Positions 32,059 through 41,261 of a stretch of DNA of 64,000 nt are shown here, piece by piece. Below the pieces are notes generated by a model. It did no database searches and was not told where the DNA came from. It was given only the letters and a program-made list of their open reading frames with translations. The stretch lies in assembly GCF_001984155.1 (NCBI RefSeq), contig NZ_MTQO01000053.1:806001-870000 (forward strand), in the 5' to 3' direction. The stretch's first letter is position 1, and each line of letters begins with the position of its first letter. This stretch comes from Actinosynnema sp. ALI-1.44. Its GTDB lineage: Bacteria; Actinomycetota; Actinomycetes; Mycobacteriales; Pseudonocardiaceae. The position numbers were made by a program, and so were the translations under genes.

Positions 32059-32140
32059 ACCGGCCCAAGGGAACAAGCCCTCGCCAGAACAAGGGATTCT
32101 CCCCGAAGACACCACAGGACCCGCGTCCTAACGTGCACCC

Positions 32141-32989
32141 ATGGGGAGACATCTGGTCGCGCTCGTCATGACGTTGGGCGCAATGCAGGCCTATCACCAA
32201 CTGGACCTCCCGCCAGGCCCCGAACCGATCCCCTTCGCCGTCGCCCTGTTCCTGGCGGCAGCACGTGGACACCGAGCGTTGGCCATCGGCGCCGCGCTGG
32301 TCGCTTTGGTCATGGTGATCGTCCCCAGGAGCCAGTACGACGACCTGCCGCAGGTGGTGCCGGTGCTGGCGGTGGTAATCGCGTTGGGCGAGCTGGCGCG
32401 GATCCGGAAGGCGTACCTGCACCAAGCACGGCAACGAGCCGTGGACGCCGAACGGCTGAGGATCTCGCGTGAACTGCACGACGTTCTGGTCCACCACATG
32501 TCGGTCATCAACATCCAGGCCGGGGCCGCCATGCTCAGGCCGGCGCGCACCTCCGAGGCGCTCACGGTGATCAAGCAGGCCAGCCGGGAGGCACTGGACG
32601 AGGTCCGGTCCACGATCGGCGTGCTCAGGGCGCCGGGCCTCAGGCACATCGACGAGCTGCTTGACCGCGTCCGTACCGACGGTCTCGTTGTGAACAAACG
32701 GGTTCGGGGTCTCTCAGTGCTGCCGGTCGACGTGGACCAGGCCGCGTACCGGATCGTGCAGGAAGCCCTGACCAACGTCGTTCGGCACGCGGCTGCGACC
32801 AGGGTCACCGTCCGCCTGGATTGCCGCCCTGAAGAGGTGACAGTCCAGATCCACGACAACGGCAAAGGAGGCGACGTGTCGCCAGGCAACGGGTTGACAG
32901 GGATGCGGGAACGGGTGACTGCGCTCGGCGGTGACCTGCGGACGTCAGGTGCGGTGGGTTTCCTTGTCCAGGCGAGGATTCCGCTGTGA
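32141..32989 (+). CDS. Two-component sensor histidine kinase, NarL/HisKA_3 type
   Basis: A 282-residue kinase with about three N-terminal membrane helices (about 1-85), too short for an extracellular sensor domain. A HisKA_3 dimerisation domain has the phosphorylated H113 in [15 protein letters not shown], and a C-terminal HATPase domain contains [10 protein letters not shown] and [14 protein letters not shown]. The sensor part lies within the membrane, as in intramembrane-sensing kinases that follow cell-envelope state. The response regulator gene overlaps its stop by 4 bp (GTGA), so the two are a pair. Confidence 0.93.
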   Translation: MGRHLVALVMTLGAMQAYHQLDLPPGPEPIPFAVALFLAAARGHRALAIGAALVALVMVIVPRSQYDDLPQVVPVLAVVIALGELARIRKAYLHQARQRAVDAERLRISRELHDVLVHHMSVINIQAGAAMLRPARTSEALTVIKQASREALDEVRSTIGVLRAPGLRHIDELLDRVRTDGLVVNKRVRGLSVLPVDVDQAAYRIVQEALTNVVRHAAATRVTVRLDCRPEEVTVQIHDNGKGGDVSPGNGLTGMRERVTALGGDLRTSGAVGFLVQARIPL

Positions 32990-33618
32990 TCCGAGTGCTG
33001 CTCGTCGACGACCAGAAGCTGGTTCGCAGTGGCCTGCGGGCGATCCTGGACGGCGAGGACGACATCGACGTCGTCGGCGAAGCGGGCGACGGTGCGCGAG
33101 CGCTGCGGTCGGCCGTCGAACTGCGGCCGGACGTGGTCCTGATGGACGTCAAGATGCCGGGCATGGACGGCCTGGCGGCGACTCGGCGGATCCTGGCCGA
33201 CACGCGTTGCCGTGGCAGCAAGATCGTGGTGCTGACCACGTTCGACCTGGACGAGTACGTCTACGAGGCGCTGCGGTTGGGTGCGAGCGGGTTCTTGCTC
33301 AAGGACAGCGACCCGATCGAGCTCATCCACGGTGTGCGCGTCGTCGCTCGTGGGGACGCGATGCTGGCGCCCCAGGTCACCGCGCGCCTGATCGGCGAGT
33401 TCGCGCATCGAGTCAGGCCTGCCCGCAAGCGGTTCGACGTCCTGACCGAGCGCGAACGTGAGGTGATGGACCTGGTCGCCGCCGGGCGGTCCAACGACGA
33501 GATCGCCGCCGAGCTGGTGGTCAGTCCCGCGACGGTGAAGACGCACGTCAGCCGGATCCTCACCAAGCTCGGTGTTCGAGACCGGGTGCACCTGGTTGTG
33601 CTCGCGCATACGACTTGA
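32986..33618 (+). CDS. Response regulator, NarL/LuxR type
   Basis: A 210-residue partner of the kinase at 32141-32989. The receiver domain (about 1-120) has phosphoacceptor D54 in [13 protein letters not shown], acidic DD at 8-9 and K at about 105 in FLLKDS. The LuxR-type helix-turn-helix (about 148-205: [33 protein letters not shown]) binds DNA. GTG start overlaps the kinase stop. Targets are unknown, though the GH3 hydrolase gene begins 62 bases downstream. Confidence 0.95.
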   Translation: MIRVLLVDDQKLVRSGLRAILDGEDDIDVVGEAGDGARALRSAVELRPDVVLMDVKMPGMDGLAATRRILADTRCRGSKIVVLTTFDLDEYVYEALRLGASGFLLKDSDPIELIHGVRVVARGDAMLAPQVTARLIGEFAHRVRPARKRFDVLTEREREVMDLVAAGRSNDEIAAELVVSPATVKTHVSRILTKLGVRDRVHLVVLAHTT

Positions 33619-33680
33619 GGTGTACGCGGATCGGTCGCACGGCCGACGAGAACGGCACGGGGACGCCGGATTCTCGAACC

Positions 33681-35231
33681 ATGAAATGGATCCTTCCTTT
33701 ACTGGTGGCACTGGCGGTGCCAGTGCCTGCCGCCGTGGCCGAGCCGGACTGCCGGACGGTCGCGCAGCTCACGCCGGACGAACGACTCGGTCAGCTGGTC
33801 ATGCTCGGAGGCGAGACCACGCGGGCTCGTGACCTGCACGCGGGCATGGTCAGCCTGCCGGACATGCCGGACCTCGCGGCCGCTGCGGACTTCACTCGCA
33901 GGCAAGGCGAGAACGTGCTGGTCGGCGGCGACTTCGAGCACGGTGCGGTCCAGCGCATCGCCGGGACTACCGCGTACCCGCGGCCGATGGGCCTCGGTGC
34001 CGCGCGGGACCCCGGCAAGGCCGCCGCTGCCGCGTTGGGCACGGCTGGTGAGCTCAGGCAGGCCGGTGTCCGGCTGAACCTGGCGCCGTTGGCGGACGTC
34101 AACAGCGATCCCGGCTTCCCGTTCGGCGTGCGGTCGTACGGCGAGGACCCCGCTCTGATCTCCCGCCTGGTCGCCGCCCAGGTACTGGCCTACCGGTCGG
34201 CCGGCGTGGTGCCCGCCGTGAAGCACTTTCCCGGACACGGCGGTGTCAACGCGGATCCCCATCTGGAACTGCCCACAGTGGACGCCGACATGGCGACCAT
34301 GGAACGCGTGCACTTCCCGCCGTTCCGCGCGGCGATCGCGGCGGGTGCGCCGATGATCATGACGGCGCACATCGTGTTGAAGTCCGTTGACCCGGTCATG
34401 CCGTCGAGCCTGTCCGCCAAGGTGACCACCGGAATCCTGCGCGACCGGATGGGCTTCGACGGGGTCGTGATCACCGACTCCATCCAGATGGGCGCCATCA
34501 GGAACACCTGGGGACTGGGCAGCGCGGCGGTCCGCGCGATCGAGGCGGGCGCGGATGTCGTGCTGTCCACCGGGCCGCACAGTGATCACGTGGAGATCGT
34601 CAACGCCTTGCGCGCGGCTCTCCCGCAGGAGCGGATCGACCGGTCGGCGGCCCGTGTCCTGCGGCTGAAGTGCCAGTACCGCGGCAGGGGCCCGTCGGTG
34701 AAAGTCGATCCCGACCCGATCGCGCTGGACTCGATCACGTTGCTGGACAACCGGTCCAAGGCGCTGCCGTTCAGCAGGGGCGTGCGGACGTCGGTGATGG
34801 GCGTGCGGGACGTCGAACCGCTGGCGCGGGCGGTGGGCGGCGTGAGCTGGTGGCAGGCGTCCGGCGACGACCCGGCCGACGCGGAGATCGCCGAGGCGGT
34901 GCGGCAAGCCGGGGACCAGGTCCTGGTGGCGACCTACTCCCGTGGCCCGAGCTTGCCGCCAGGGCAGGTCAAGCTGGTCAACGCGGTCAAAGCCGCTGGT
35001 AAGCGCGTCGCTGCCGTGTCCATCGGAGTGCCGTACGACGTCAACTCCTACTCCGACCTGGGTGCGGCGCTGGCTGCCTACGCTCAGACCCAGGTCTGGG
35101 GTCCGCCACCACCGGCGAACCCCACCGTGCTGCGGGCCGTGGCCAGGGTCGTGTTCGGCGCACAGCCAGGTGGCAAGCTGCCGGTCACCGTCAGCGCTCG
35201 GTACCCGTATGGGCTAGGACTGCGGTACTAG
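33681..35231 (+). CDS. Secreted glycoside hydrolase family 3 protein, NagZ-like beta-N-acetylhexosaminidase
   Basis: A 516-residue GH3 enzyme with a Sec signal peptide (1-20, MKWILPLLVALAVPVPAAVA). The N-terminal barrel has KHFPGHG (181-187) followed by the D192-x-H194 dyad typical of NagZ-type N-acetylglucosaminidases. The nucleophile is D266 in GVVITDSIQMGAI. A C-terminal domain (about 360-516) is present, as in longer GH3 members. It probably trims peptidoglycan or chitin-derived sugars outside the membrane, as mycobacterial LpqI does, but no lipobox is seen. ATG 33681 is chosen because the signal peptide starts there; the frame is open further upstream. Confidence 0.88.
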   Translation: MKWILPLLVALAVPVPAAVAEPDCRTVAQLTPDERLGQLVMLGGETTRARDLHAGMVSLPDMPDLAAAADFTRRQGENVLVGGDFEHGAVQRIAGTTAYPRPMGLGAARDPGKAAAAALGTAGELRQAGVRLNLAPLADVNSDPGFPFGVRSYGEDPALISRLVAAQVLAYRSAGVVPAVKHFPGHGGVNADPHLELPTVDADMATMERVHFPPFRAAIAAGAPMIMTAHIVLKSVDPVMPSSLSAKVTTGILRDRMGFDGVVITDSIQMGAIRNTWGLGSAAVRAIEAGADVVLSTGPHSDHVEIVNALRAALPQERIDRSAARVLRLKCQYRGRGPSVKVDPDPIALDSITLLDNRSKALPFSRGVRTSVMGVRDVEPLARAVGGVSWWQASGDDPADAEIAEAVRQAGDQVLVATYSRGPSLPPGQVKLVNAVKAAGKRVAAVSIGVPYDVNSYSDLGAALAAYAQTQVWGPPPPANPTVLRAVARVVFGAQPGGKLPVTVSARYPYGLGLRY

Positions 35232-35983
35232 CGCGAGCTGACCGTGGTCGGCGACACGGTGGTGGACGTGCCGGTGCACTCCTTGGTCTGGTGGCCGGAG
35301 ATGATCCACGCGCTGCCGAACGGCGTGAACGTGAACGTGCCCAGTGCCATGGTCCCCGGTTTCACCCGCAGTGCGCAGGAGTCCACTTCGATGAGCTGTT
35401 TGCCCTGCGTGTCGACCCTGGGGACGCTGGCGAGCGGGGACACCTGCGACTGGAGTTTGCCGACCGCGGCCGTGCAGTCCGGTGCCTCGAAGTTGCGGGC
35501 GAACGCGGCCTCGGCCTCCTTGGTGAACAGGTAGCAGGCGACCTTCGGCTGGCCGAGCGAGATGCTGCGATACAGCGTGTCCATCACTTCGTTCGGCCTG
35601 CCGGGCTCGCGGCCGGGATCCTTGATCGAGCCGGGGCCCGCACCGCCCTGCACGGTGTTGTCGTCCGGCGGTGGACCGAAGTAGTGGTTGTAGGCCCAGA
35701 TCAGACCGATGATCACGAGCGCGTACACCACCAGCTTGCGGAAGCCCTTGCTGAGCAGGATCTTCTGCCACGTCGGCTTCTTCTTCGGCGGCGGTTGCGG
35801 CGGTGCGAGCGGCTGCGGCTGTCCCTGTCCCTGCGCCTCCTGGAACCTCAGGAACTGCTGGAACTGTTGGAACTGCTCGAACTGACGCTGCTGCTCGGGG
35901 TCGACCGGCGCCGGGTCAACCCGCGCGGGGTCGTACGGAACCGGGTGGTTGGGACGCTCGTCTTCGGCCACGCCCACCATCAT
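35228..35983 (-). CDS. Single-pass membrane protein of unknown function
   Basis: A 251-residue protein, not recognised. The N-terminal region is rich in Pro and in Phe-Gln units (FEQFQQFQQFLRFQEAQGQG), followed by PPKKKPTW. A single membrane helix spans about 82-102 (KLVVYALVIIGLIWAYNHYF). The outer C-terminal domain (about 130-245) contains three cysteines (ACYLF, APDCTAA, DSCALRV) and ends in a Thr/Ser-rich tail. It could be a lumazine-binding-like or SnoaL-like fold (MDTLYRSISLGQPKVACYLF), but that is a guess. Its stop overlaps the GH3 stop by 4 bp, and its start abuts the rplJ promoter. Confidence 0.75.
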   Translation of the reverse strand: MMVGVAEDERPNHPVPYDPARVDPAPVDPEQQRQFEQFQQFQQFLRFQEAQGQGQPQPLAPPQPPPKKKPTWQKILLSKGFRKLVVYALVIIGLIWAYNHYFGPPPDDNTVQGGAGPGSIKDPGREPGRPNEVMDTLYRSISLGQPKVACYLFTKEAEAAFARNFEAPDCTAAVGKLQSQVSPLASVPRVDTQGKQLIEVDSCALRVKPGTMALGTFTFTPFGSAWIISGHQTKECTGTSTTVSPTTVSSR

Positions 35984-35995
35984 GCCGGGGGCGAT

Positions 35996-36025
35996 TTGGA
36001 GAGGCAGCTCTGTGTCCCGTATCGT
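35996..36025 (+). promoter_or_regulatory. Promoter of the rplJ-rplL operon
   Basis: TTGGAG (35996-36001) and TATCGT (36020-36025) stand 18 bp apart in the 226-base gap ahead of rplJ, predicting a start near 36032. The -35 is 12 bases from the divergent membrane protein start. A long untranslated leader results. Confidence 0.55.
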
Positions 36026-36029
36026 TGTC

Positions 36030-36209
36030 CTCGTTCTACCGAAGACCGCTGGTCTCTTCCCCCGTGAAGATGAAGATCCCGCAAGGGTGGCCCGCGCAGG
36101 AGGAACGAGCTGAGATCTTCTTTCTTACGCCCGTGCCTGTCTGTGCGCCGGGCGTTTCGTCTTTTCCGGGCTTGAGCACGAGCGGTCGTAGCCCAGAGAG
36201 GAGGCGAAC
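36030..36209 (+). ncRNA. L10-type ribosomal protein leader
   Basis: The leader of rplJ has the features of an L10(L12)-binding leader. CTCGTTC (36030-36036) can pair with GAACGAG (36103-36109) to enclose a structured region with CCGAAGACC and GAAGATGAAGA purine-rich bulges. Further on, ACGCCCG (36127-36133) can pair with CGGGCGT (36149-36155) followed by TTCGTCTTTT, an attenuator-like hairpin. Feedback of L10-L12 on its own operon is known from other bacteria; the fold here is from reading, not computation. Confidence 0.6.
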
Positions 36210-36743
36210 ATGGCGAAGCCGGACAAGGTGGCCGCAGTCGCCGAGATCGCGGACAAGTTCCGTACGAGCTCGGCAGCCGTCGTCACGCAGTACAGCGGCC
36301 TCTCCGTGTCGCAGCTCACCACGCTGCGCCGCGCTCTCGGCACCAACGCGTCCTACCGCGTTGCGAAGAACACCCTGGTCAAGCTGGCCGCCGCGGATGC
36401 CGGAGTGCAGGGCCTCGACGCCCTGTTCGAAGGCCCGACGGCCATCACGTTCGTCGACGGCGAGCCCGTCGACGCGGCCAAGGCGCTTCGTGACTTCGCG
36501 AAGGACAACAAAGGCCTGGTCATCAAGGGCGGCTACATGGAAGGCCGCGCGCTCTCTGTCGAAGAGGTCGCGCAGATAGCTGACCTGGACAGCCGTGACG
36601 TGCTGCTCGCCAAGCTGGCGGGCGCGATGCAGGGCAACCTCGCCAAGGCCGCCGGGCTGTTCGCCGCCCCGGCCACGCAGGTCGCCCGCCTGGCTGCCGC
36701 GCTGCAGGAGAAGAAAGCAGCAGAAGCTCCCGCCGAGAGCTGA
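36210..36743 (+). CDS. rplJ: 50S ribosomal protein L10
   Basis: A 177-residue uL10, which anchors L12 dimers to the ribosomal stalk base. It begins [20 protein letters not shown], has the conserved [12 protein letters not shown] and [10 protein letters not shown], and ends in an Ala-rich helix that binds L12 ([15 protein letters not shown]). AGAGAGGAGG precedes the ATG. rplL follows after 42 bases. Confidence 0.96.
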   Translation: MAKPDKVAAVAEIADKFRTSSAAVVTQYSGLSVSQLTTLRRALGTNASYRVAKNTLVKLAAADAGVQGLDALFEGPTAITFVDGEPVDAAKALRDFAKDNKGLVIKGGYMEGRALSVEEVAQIADLDSRDVLLAKLAGAMQGNLAKAAGLFAAPATQVARLAAALQEKKAAEAPAES

Positions 36744-36785
36744 AGTTCACCCCCACCCGCTTAGTCAGAGAAAGGAGCCGCCACC

Positions 36786-37175
36786 ATGGCGAAGCTCAGC
36801 ACCGACGAGCTGCTCGACGCGTTCAAGGAGATGACGCTGCTCGAGCTGTCGAACTTCCTGAAGGAATTCGAAACCACCTTCGACGTCAAGGCCGCCGCGC
36901 CGGTGGCGCAGGTCGTCCAGGGCGGTGGCGGCGGTGCCGCTCCGGAGGCCGCCGAGGAGCAGGACGAGTTCGACGTCGTCCTCGAGTCCGCCGGTGACAA
37001 GAAGATCCAGGTCATCAAGGTCGTCCGCGAGGTCGTCTCGGGCCTGGGCCTGAAGGAGGCCAAGGAGCTCGTCGAGAGCGCCCCGAAGCCGGTCCTGGAG
37101 AAGGTCGCCAAGGAGGCCGCCGAGGCCGCCAAGGAGAAGCTCGAGGCCGTCGGCGCCAAGATCACCCTCAAGTGA
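36786..37175 (+). CDS. rplL: 50S ribosomal protein L7/L12
   Basis: A 129-residue bL12 stalk protein that recruits translation factors. It has the N-terminal dimerisation domain ([20 protein letters not shown]), a flexible Gly/Ala hinge (about 40-55, [16 protein letters not shown]) and the C-terminal factor-binding domain with [29 protein letters not shown] precedes the ATG. A strong terminator follows. Confidence 0.97.
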   Translation: MAKLSTDELLDAFKEMTLLELSNFLKEFETTFDVKAAAPVAQVVQGGGGGAAPEAAEEQDEFDVVLESAGDKKIQVIKVVREVVSGLGLKEAKELVESAPKPVLEKVAKEAAEAAKEKLEAVGAKITLK

Positions 37176-37219
37176 TCCCAGCAGTGATCACCGCGGCCAT
37201 GGCCGCATAGCAAGACCCG

Positions 37220-37253
37220 AAAGGGCCGCCCTGCGCACGGGGCGGCCCTTTTT
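37220..37253 (+). terminator. Intrinsic terminator after rplL
   Basis: AAAGGGCCGCCC (37220-37231) pairs with GGGCGGCCCTTT around a GC-rich loop, followed by TTTTTG. It lies 45 bases after the rplL stop. Confidence 0.92.
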
Positions 37254-37415
37254 GCTGTCCGTCGAACCCGTGATCCCTTCGGCGAATCCGGTTGTCCACA
37301 ACTGGCCAGTAACCCTTTGACCTGGGGTTATCCCCGATAGACTGGAGCCGGGGACGCCCCCCGGGTTGGGCGGGGGCCTGTTTTCGGGCGATTCGGGCAG
37401 CGGGTGGGGTTGGTG

Positions 37416-38270
37416 TTATCGCCAGCCGGTGACCTCGGTCAGCCGGGCTGAGGTGATCCTGGCGCCGCTGTTCTGGCTGCCGCCGTAGGCGTGGAACGCC
37501 AGTGAGCACCAGCCCGCGCATCCTGCTGATCCCGCCGGGCGGTTGGTTGCGACCGCGCTGCCGCTGTTACCGCCGACGGTGTCGTTCTGGTAGTACAGCC
37601 GCAAGGCTCCTGATGTCCGGATTTGGTCCGTGGACAGCCATTGCTGCTTGTTCTTGTCGCCGCCGTAGCCCTGGATCGTGGTGGCGGTGCCGTTCAGGGA
37701 CGCGGTTGTCGCGTACGCGCCGTACCAGCCGACGGTGTTGCCGATCGTGCAGTTCAGCTTCGCGCCGCCGTAGTCCTCGTCCGCTGAGCCATTGGTCCTG
37801 TAGCCGTTGCTGACGCGCAGCGTTGTCGCTGTGCAGGAGCCGTACGGTGCTGTGTCGCCGTTGTAACCCGGGTAGAAGCGGAGTCCTTCGTAGAAGGCTG
37901 AGCCGCTCCACACGCAGTGTCCCGCTGTCAGTACGAGGGAGGCGCCGAACATCCAGCCCGTGCAGTGCTGGCGTTCTGTTCCTCCGGAGGTGCGGGTGAT
38001 CAGCACCGTCGCGCGGGCTGGGAAGTTCGTCGTCGGGTTCACCCGCACCCGGTTGTCCGGGCCGATGATCGACTGGATGCCCACTCCGCTGAAGCCCTCG
38101 ATCTTGTGCCCCGGCGCCACCGGGTCCGCTCCGACGAGTGCGGGGTCCTGGATACCGCTGCCCTCGTATGACGGGACGCCGGTCAGCGTGCCGCTCGCGT
38201 TCGCGGGCGCTGCCATGACGACCCCGGCTACCAGGACTCCGCTGAGTAATGCCACCAGACGGTTACCCAT
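37416..38270 (-). CDS. Secreted trypsin-like (V8/glutamyl-type) serine protease
   Basis: A 284-residue extracellular S1-family protease with a signal peptide (about 1-26, LVALLSGVLVAGVVMAAPAN) and possibly a short propeptide. The triad is H118 in TAGHCV, D166 in ADEDYGG and S236 in GGNSGSAV. H260 in SLAFHAYGG matches the histidine that gives glutamyl endopeptidases their specificity for Glu. Cysteine pairs C103/C117 and about C251/C255 suggest disulfides. ATG 38268-38270 is chosen for GGAG six bases upstream; a start ten codons earlier is possible. It stands alone, divergent from the mce locus. Confidence 0.88.
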   Translation of the reverse strand: MGNRLVALLSGVLVAGVVMAAPANASGTLTGVPSYEGSGIQDPALVGADPVAPGHKIEGFSGVGIQSIIGPDNRVRVNPTTNFPARATVLITRTSGGTERQHCTGWMFGASLVLTAGHCVWSGSAFYEGLRFYPGYNGDTAPYGSCTATTLRVSNGYRTNGSADEDYGGAKLNCTIGNTVGWYGAYATTASLNGTATTIQGYGGDKNKQQWLSTDQIRTSGALRLYYQNDTVGGNSGSAVATNRPAGSAGCAGWCSLAFHAYGGSQNSGARITSARLTEVTGWR

Positions 38271-38478
38271 GTTTTTCTCCGTCCGTTGCAGGGATGACAA
38301 CTGACGGTATCCAGCACGTATCGCTACGCACAGCGTCCTTCGTAGCCAATACGCCCCTTTGCCCCGACTGGTCTAGGGTGCAGGTCCAGGTGGCTCATGT
38401 GGCGTCCGCCGTACCAGGCAGTAACCCTGGCGGGCTCCGCTCGTTGGTGAGACAGGGAACGCGAGCTCGGGAGGATCG

Positions 38479-39642
38479 ATGGGCGCCGAAGTGGTGGTCG
38501 AGGGTCTCACCAAGTCCTTCGGGCGGCAGACCATCTGGCGGGATGTCACCCTGACCCTGCCTCCCGGCGAGGTCAGCGTCATGCTCGGCCCGTCGGGTAC
38601 TGGTAAGTCCGTCTTCCTCAAGTCCATGATCGGCTTGCTCAAGCCGGACCGGGGCAAGTGCGTCGTCAACGGCGTCGACGTCGTCTCGTGTTCGGAGAGC
38701 AAGCTCTACGAGACCCGCAAGCTGTTCGGCGTCCTGTTCCAGGACGGCGCGCTGTTCGGGTCCATGAACCTGTACGACAACGTCGCCTTCCCGCTGCGTG
38801 AGCACACCCGCAAGTCCGAGACCGAGATCAAACGCATCGTCCTCGAGAAGATGGACATGGTCGGTCTCGCGGGCGCCGAGAAGAAGCTCCCCGGTGAGAT
38901 CTCCGGCGGTATGCGCAAACGTGCCGGTCTGGCCCGCGCGCTCGTGCTCGACCCCGAGATCATCCTGTGCGACGAGCCGGACTCCGGTCTCGACCCCGTC
39001 CGCACCGCGTACATCAGCCAGCTGCTGATCGACCTCAACGCCCAGGTCGACGCCACGATCCTGATCGTCACGCACAACATCAACCTGGCTCGGACCGTGC
39101 CGGACAACCTCGGCATGCTCTACCGCCGTGAGCTGGTCATGTTCGGGCCGCGTGAGGTGCTGCTGACCTCCGACGAGCCCGCTGTCCAGCAGTTCCTCAA
39201 CGGCAGCCGGTTCGGCCCGATCGGCATGTCCGAGGAGAAGGACGTCGCCACGCTCGCCGCCGAGCAGGAGCTGGCCGACTCGGGCCACCACGACGGGTCC
39301 GCCGAGGAGGTGACCGGCGTCGTCCCGCAGCTCCAGCCGACGCCCGGCCTGCCGGAGCGGATGGGTGTCCGGCGCCGCAAGGACCGGGTGATGAGCATCC
39401 TGCACTCGCTTCCCCCCGCCGCGCAGGAGAGCATCATCGAGAGCCTCACCCCCGAGGACCAGCAGCGTTACGGCGTCCGCCCGCACATGGCGGCCGCGAC
39501 CGTCCCGGCTGGAGCCAGACCGTCGCCCGCGCCCCGGCCGCAGCAGGGTGGTCAGCGGTTCCAGGGTGACCTCGACGTCGCCGAGATCCCGCAGTCCCCG
39601 TGGCGTCCGCCCCGGCAACAAGGTCCAGGCGGTGGCGCGTGA
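38479..39642 (+). CDS. mkl: Mce-type ABC transporter ATPase (MceG/Mkl)
   Basis: A 387-residue ATPase that energises lipid import by the Mce complex. Walker A is GPSGTGKS (37-44), the signature ISGGM (141-145), Walker B ILCDEPDSGLD (162-172) and switch histidine VTHN (about 197). A C-terminal extension of about 130 residues, rich in Pro/Gln, follows the ATPase core, as in MceG proteins. GGGAGG precedes the ATG by 7 bases. The stop overlaps the first permease gene (GTGA). In M. tuberculosis mkl occupies the same place after rplL, but its mce operons lie elsewhere. Confidence 0.94.
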   Translation: MGAEVVVEGLTKSFGRQTIWRDVTLTLPPGEVSVMLGPSGTGKSVFLKSMIGLLKPDRGKCVVNGVDVVSCSESKLYETRKLFGVLFQDGALFGSMNLYDNVAFPLREHTRKSETEIKRIVLEKMDMVGLAGAEKKLPGEISGGMRKRAGLARALVLDPEIILCDEPDSGLDPVRTAYISQLLIDLNAQVDATILIVTHNINLARTVPDNLGMLYRRELVMFGPREVLLTSDEPAVQQFLNGSRFGPIGMSEEKDVATLAAEQELADSGHHDGSAEEVTGVVPQLQPTPGLPERMGVRRRKDRVMSILHSLPPAAQESIIESLTPEDQQRYGVRPHMAAATVPAGARPSPAPRPQQGGQRFQGDLDVAEIPQSPWRPPRQQGPGGGA

Positions 39643-40433
39643 CCGTTCGTCCCACCAGGTCGTCATTCCCTGGTGCTGGCGCGCTTCGTGAGACCGGCCA
39701 GATGTTCGCCCTCGGTCTTGACGTCGTGCGCGGGTTCTTCCAGCGACCGTTCCAGTTCCGCGAGTTCATCCAGCAGTCCTGGTTCATCGCGAGCGTCTCG
39801 ATCCTGCCGACCGCGCTGGTCGCGATCCCGTTCGGCGCGGTCATCGCGCTGCAGCTGGGTTCGCTGGTCACACAGCTCGGCGCGCAGTCGTTCATGGGTG
39901 CCGCGAGCGTGCTCGCGATCATCCAGCAGGCGGCGCCGTTGGTGACGGCGTTGCTTGTGGCCGGTGCCGGTGGCTCGGCCATGTGCGCGGACATCGGTGC
40001 GCGGACCATCCGCGAGGAGATCGACGCGATGGAGGTGCTCGGCGTGTCCGCCGTGCAGCGCCTCGTCGTGCCGCGTGTGCTCGCGTCGATGCTCGTCGCC
40101 GTGCTGCTCAACGGCCTGGTCAGCGTCGTCGGTGTGCTCGGTGGGTACTTCTTCAACGTGATCCTGCAGGGAGGTACGCCCGGTGCGTACCTGGCCGGGT
40201 TCTCCGCGCTCGCGCAGCTGCCCGACCTGTGGATCAGCGAGATCAAGGCGTTGATCTTCGGCTTCATCGCCGGTGTGGTCGCCTGTTACCGCGGCCTGAA
40301 CCCGTCACCCGGCCCGAAGGGCGTCGGTGACGCGGTCAACCAGTCGGTCGTCATCACGTTCCTGCTGCTGTTCTTTGTGAACTTCGTGCTGACCACCGTG
40401 TACCTGACGGTCGTGCCGGCGAAGGGGAGCTGA
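39639..40433 (+). CDS. yrbEA: Mce permease YrbE, first subunit
   Basis: A 264-residue inner-membrane permease of the YrbE/MlaE family, with about five or six helices. The conserved cytoplasmic coupling loop is IREEIDAMEVLGVSAVQRLV (about residues 125-145), which contacts the ATPase. The GTG start is taken from the 4-bp overlap with mkl (GTGA). The second permease begins three bases after its stop. Confidence 0.92.
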   Translation: MTVRPTRSSFPGAGALRETGQMFALGLDVVRGFFQRPFQFREFIQQSWFIASVSILPTALVAIPFGAVIALQLGSLVTQLGAQSFMGAASVLAIIQQAAPLVTALLVAGAGGSAMCADIGARTIREEIDAMEVLGVSAVQRLVVPRVLASMLVAVLLNGLVSVVGVLGGYFFNVILQGGTPGAYLAGFSALAQLPDLWISEIKALIFGFIAGVVACYRGLNPSPGPKGVGDAVNQSVVITFLLLFFVNFVLTTVYLTVVPAKGS

Positions 40434-40436
40434 GTC

Positions 40437-41261
40437 ATGACAGTCAAGGACCAGCTCCGCAAGCCGTTGGAGATGCTCGACCGCGCGGGCGACCAGATGT
40501 CGTTCTACGCCAGGGCGCTGGCGTGGATCCCGGCCACGGCCACGCGGTACATGCGCGAGACCATGCGGCTGCTGGCCGAGGTGAGTTTCGGCAGCGGGGC
40601 GCTGGCGGTCATCGGCGGCACGATCGGCGTCATGCTCGGCCTGACGCTGTTCGTCGGCACCGTCGTCGGCCTGCAGGGCTACGCCGCGCTCAACCAGATC
40701 GGCACGGCCGCGTTCGCCGGGTTCGTCTCCGCGTACTTCAACACGCGGGAGATCGCACCGCTGGTCGCGGGCCTGGCGTTGTCGGCGACGGTCGGCTCCG
40801 GGTTCACCGCGCAGCTCGGCGCGATGCGGATCTCCGAGGAGATCGACGCGCTCGAGGTGATCGGCGTGCCGTCGTTGCCGTACCTGGTCACGACGCGGAT
40901 CATGGCCGGGTTCATCGCGGTCATTCCCTTGTACATCATCGGTCTGTTGTCGTCCTATGTGGCCTCGCGGACGATCACCGTGTACTTCTACGGCCAGTCC
41001 GCGGGCACGTACGACCATTACTTCGACCTGTTCCTACCGCCGCAGGACGTGTTCTGGTCCTTCGGCAAGGTGCTGATCTTCGCTGTGGTGATCATCCTGA
41101 CGCACTGCTACTACGGCTACCGCGCCAGCGGCGGCCCCGCCGGTGTCGGTGTGGCCGTCGGCCGCGCGGTCCGGACCACGATCGTCTCGGTCACCCTGCT
41201 CGACTTCTTCCTGAGCCTGGCGATCTGGGGCACGACGACGACCGTGAGGATCGCGGGATGA
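40437..41261 (+). CDS. yrbEB: Mce permease YrbE, second subunit
   Basis: The 274-residue partner of the first YrbE protein; the two form the membrane heterodimer beneath the Mce ring or tube. The coupling loop reads ISEEIDALEVIGVPSLPYLV. Its N-terminus has an amphipathic helix before the membrane part, and the long loop with YGQSAGTYDHYFDLFLPPQD faces outward in family models. Its TGA overlaps the mceA ATG by 4 bp. Confidence 0.93.
   Translation: MTVKDQLRKPLEMLDRAGDQMSFYARALAWIPATATRYMRETMRLLAEVSFGSGALAVIGGTIGVMLGLTLFVGTVVGLQGYAALNQIGTAAFAGFVSAYFNTREIAPLVAGLALSATVGSGFTAQLGAMRISEEIDALEVIGVPSLPYLVTTRIMAGFIAVIPLYIIGLLSSYVASRTITVYFYGQSAGTYDHYFDLFLPPQDVFWSFGKVLIFAVVIILTHCYYGYRASGGPAGVGVAVGRAVRTTIVSVTLLDFFLSLAIWGTTTTVRIAG

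Noticed and set aside
38271-38478. A specific promoter for the mce operon (TAGGGT at 38374-38379)
   Set aside because: A -10-like hexamer is present, but no -35 hexamer stands at an acceptable distance. I cannot support a defined promoter.
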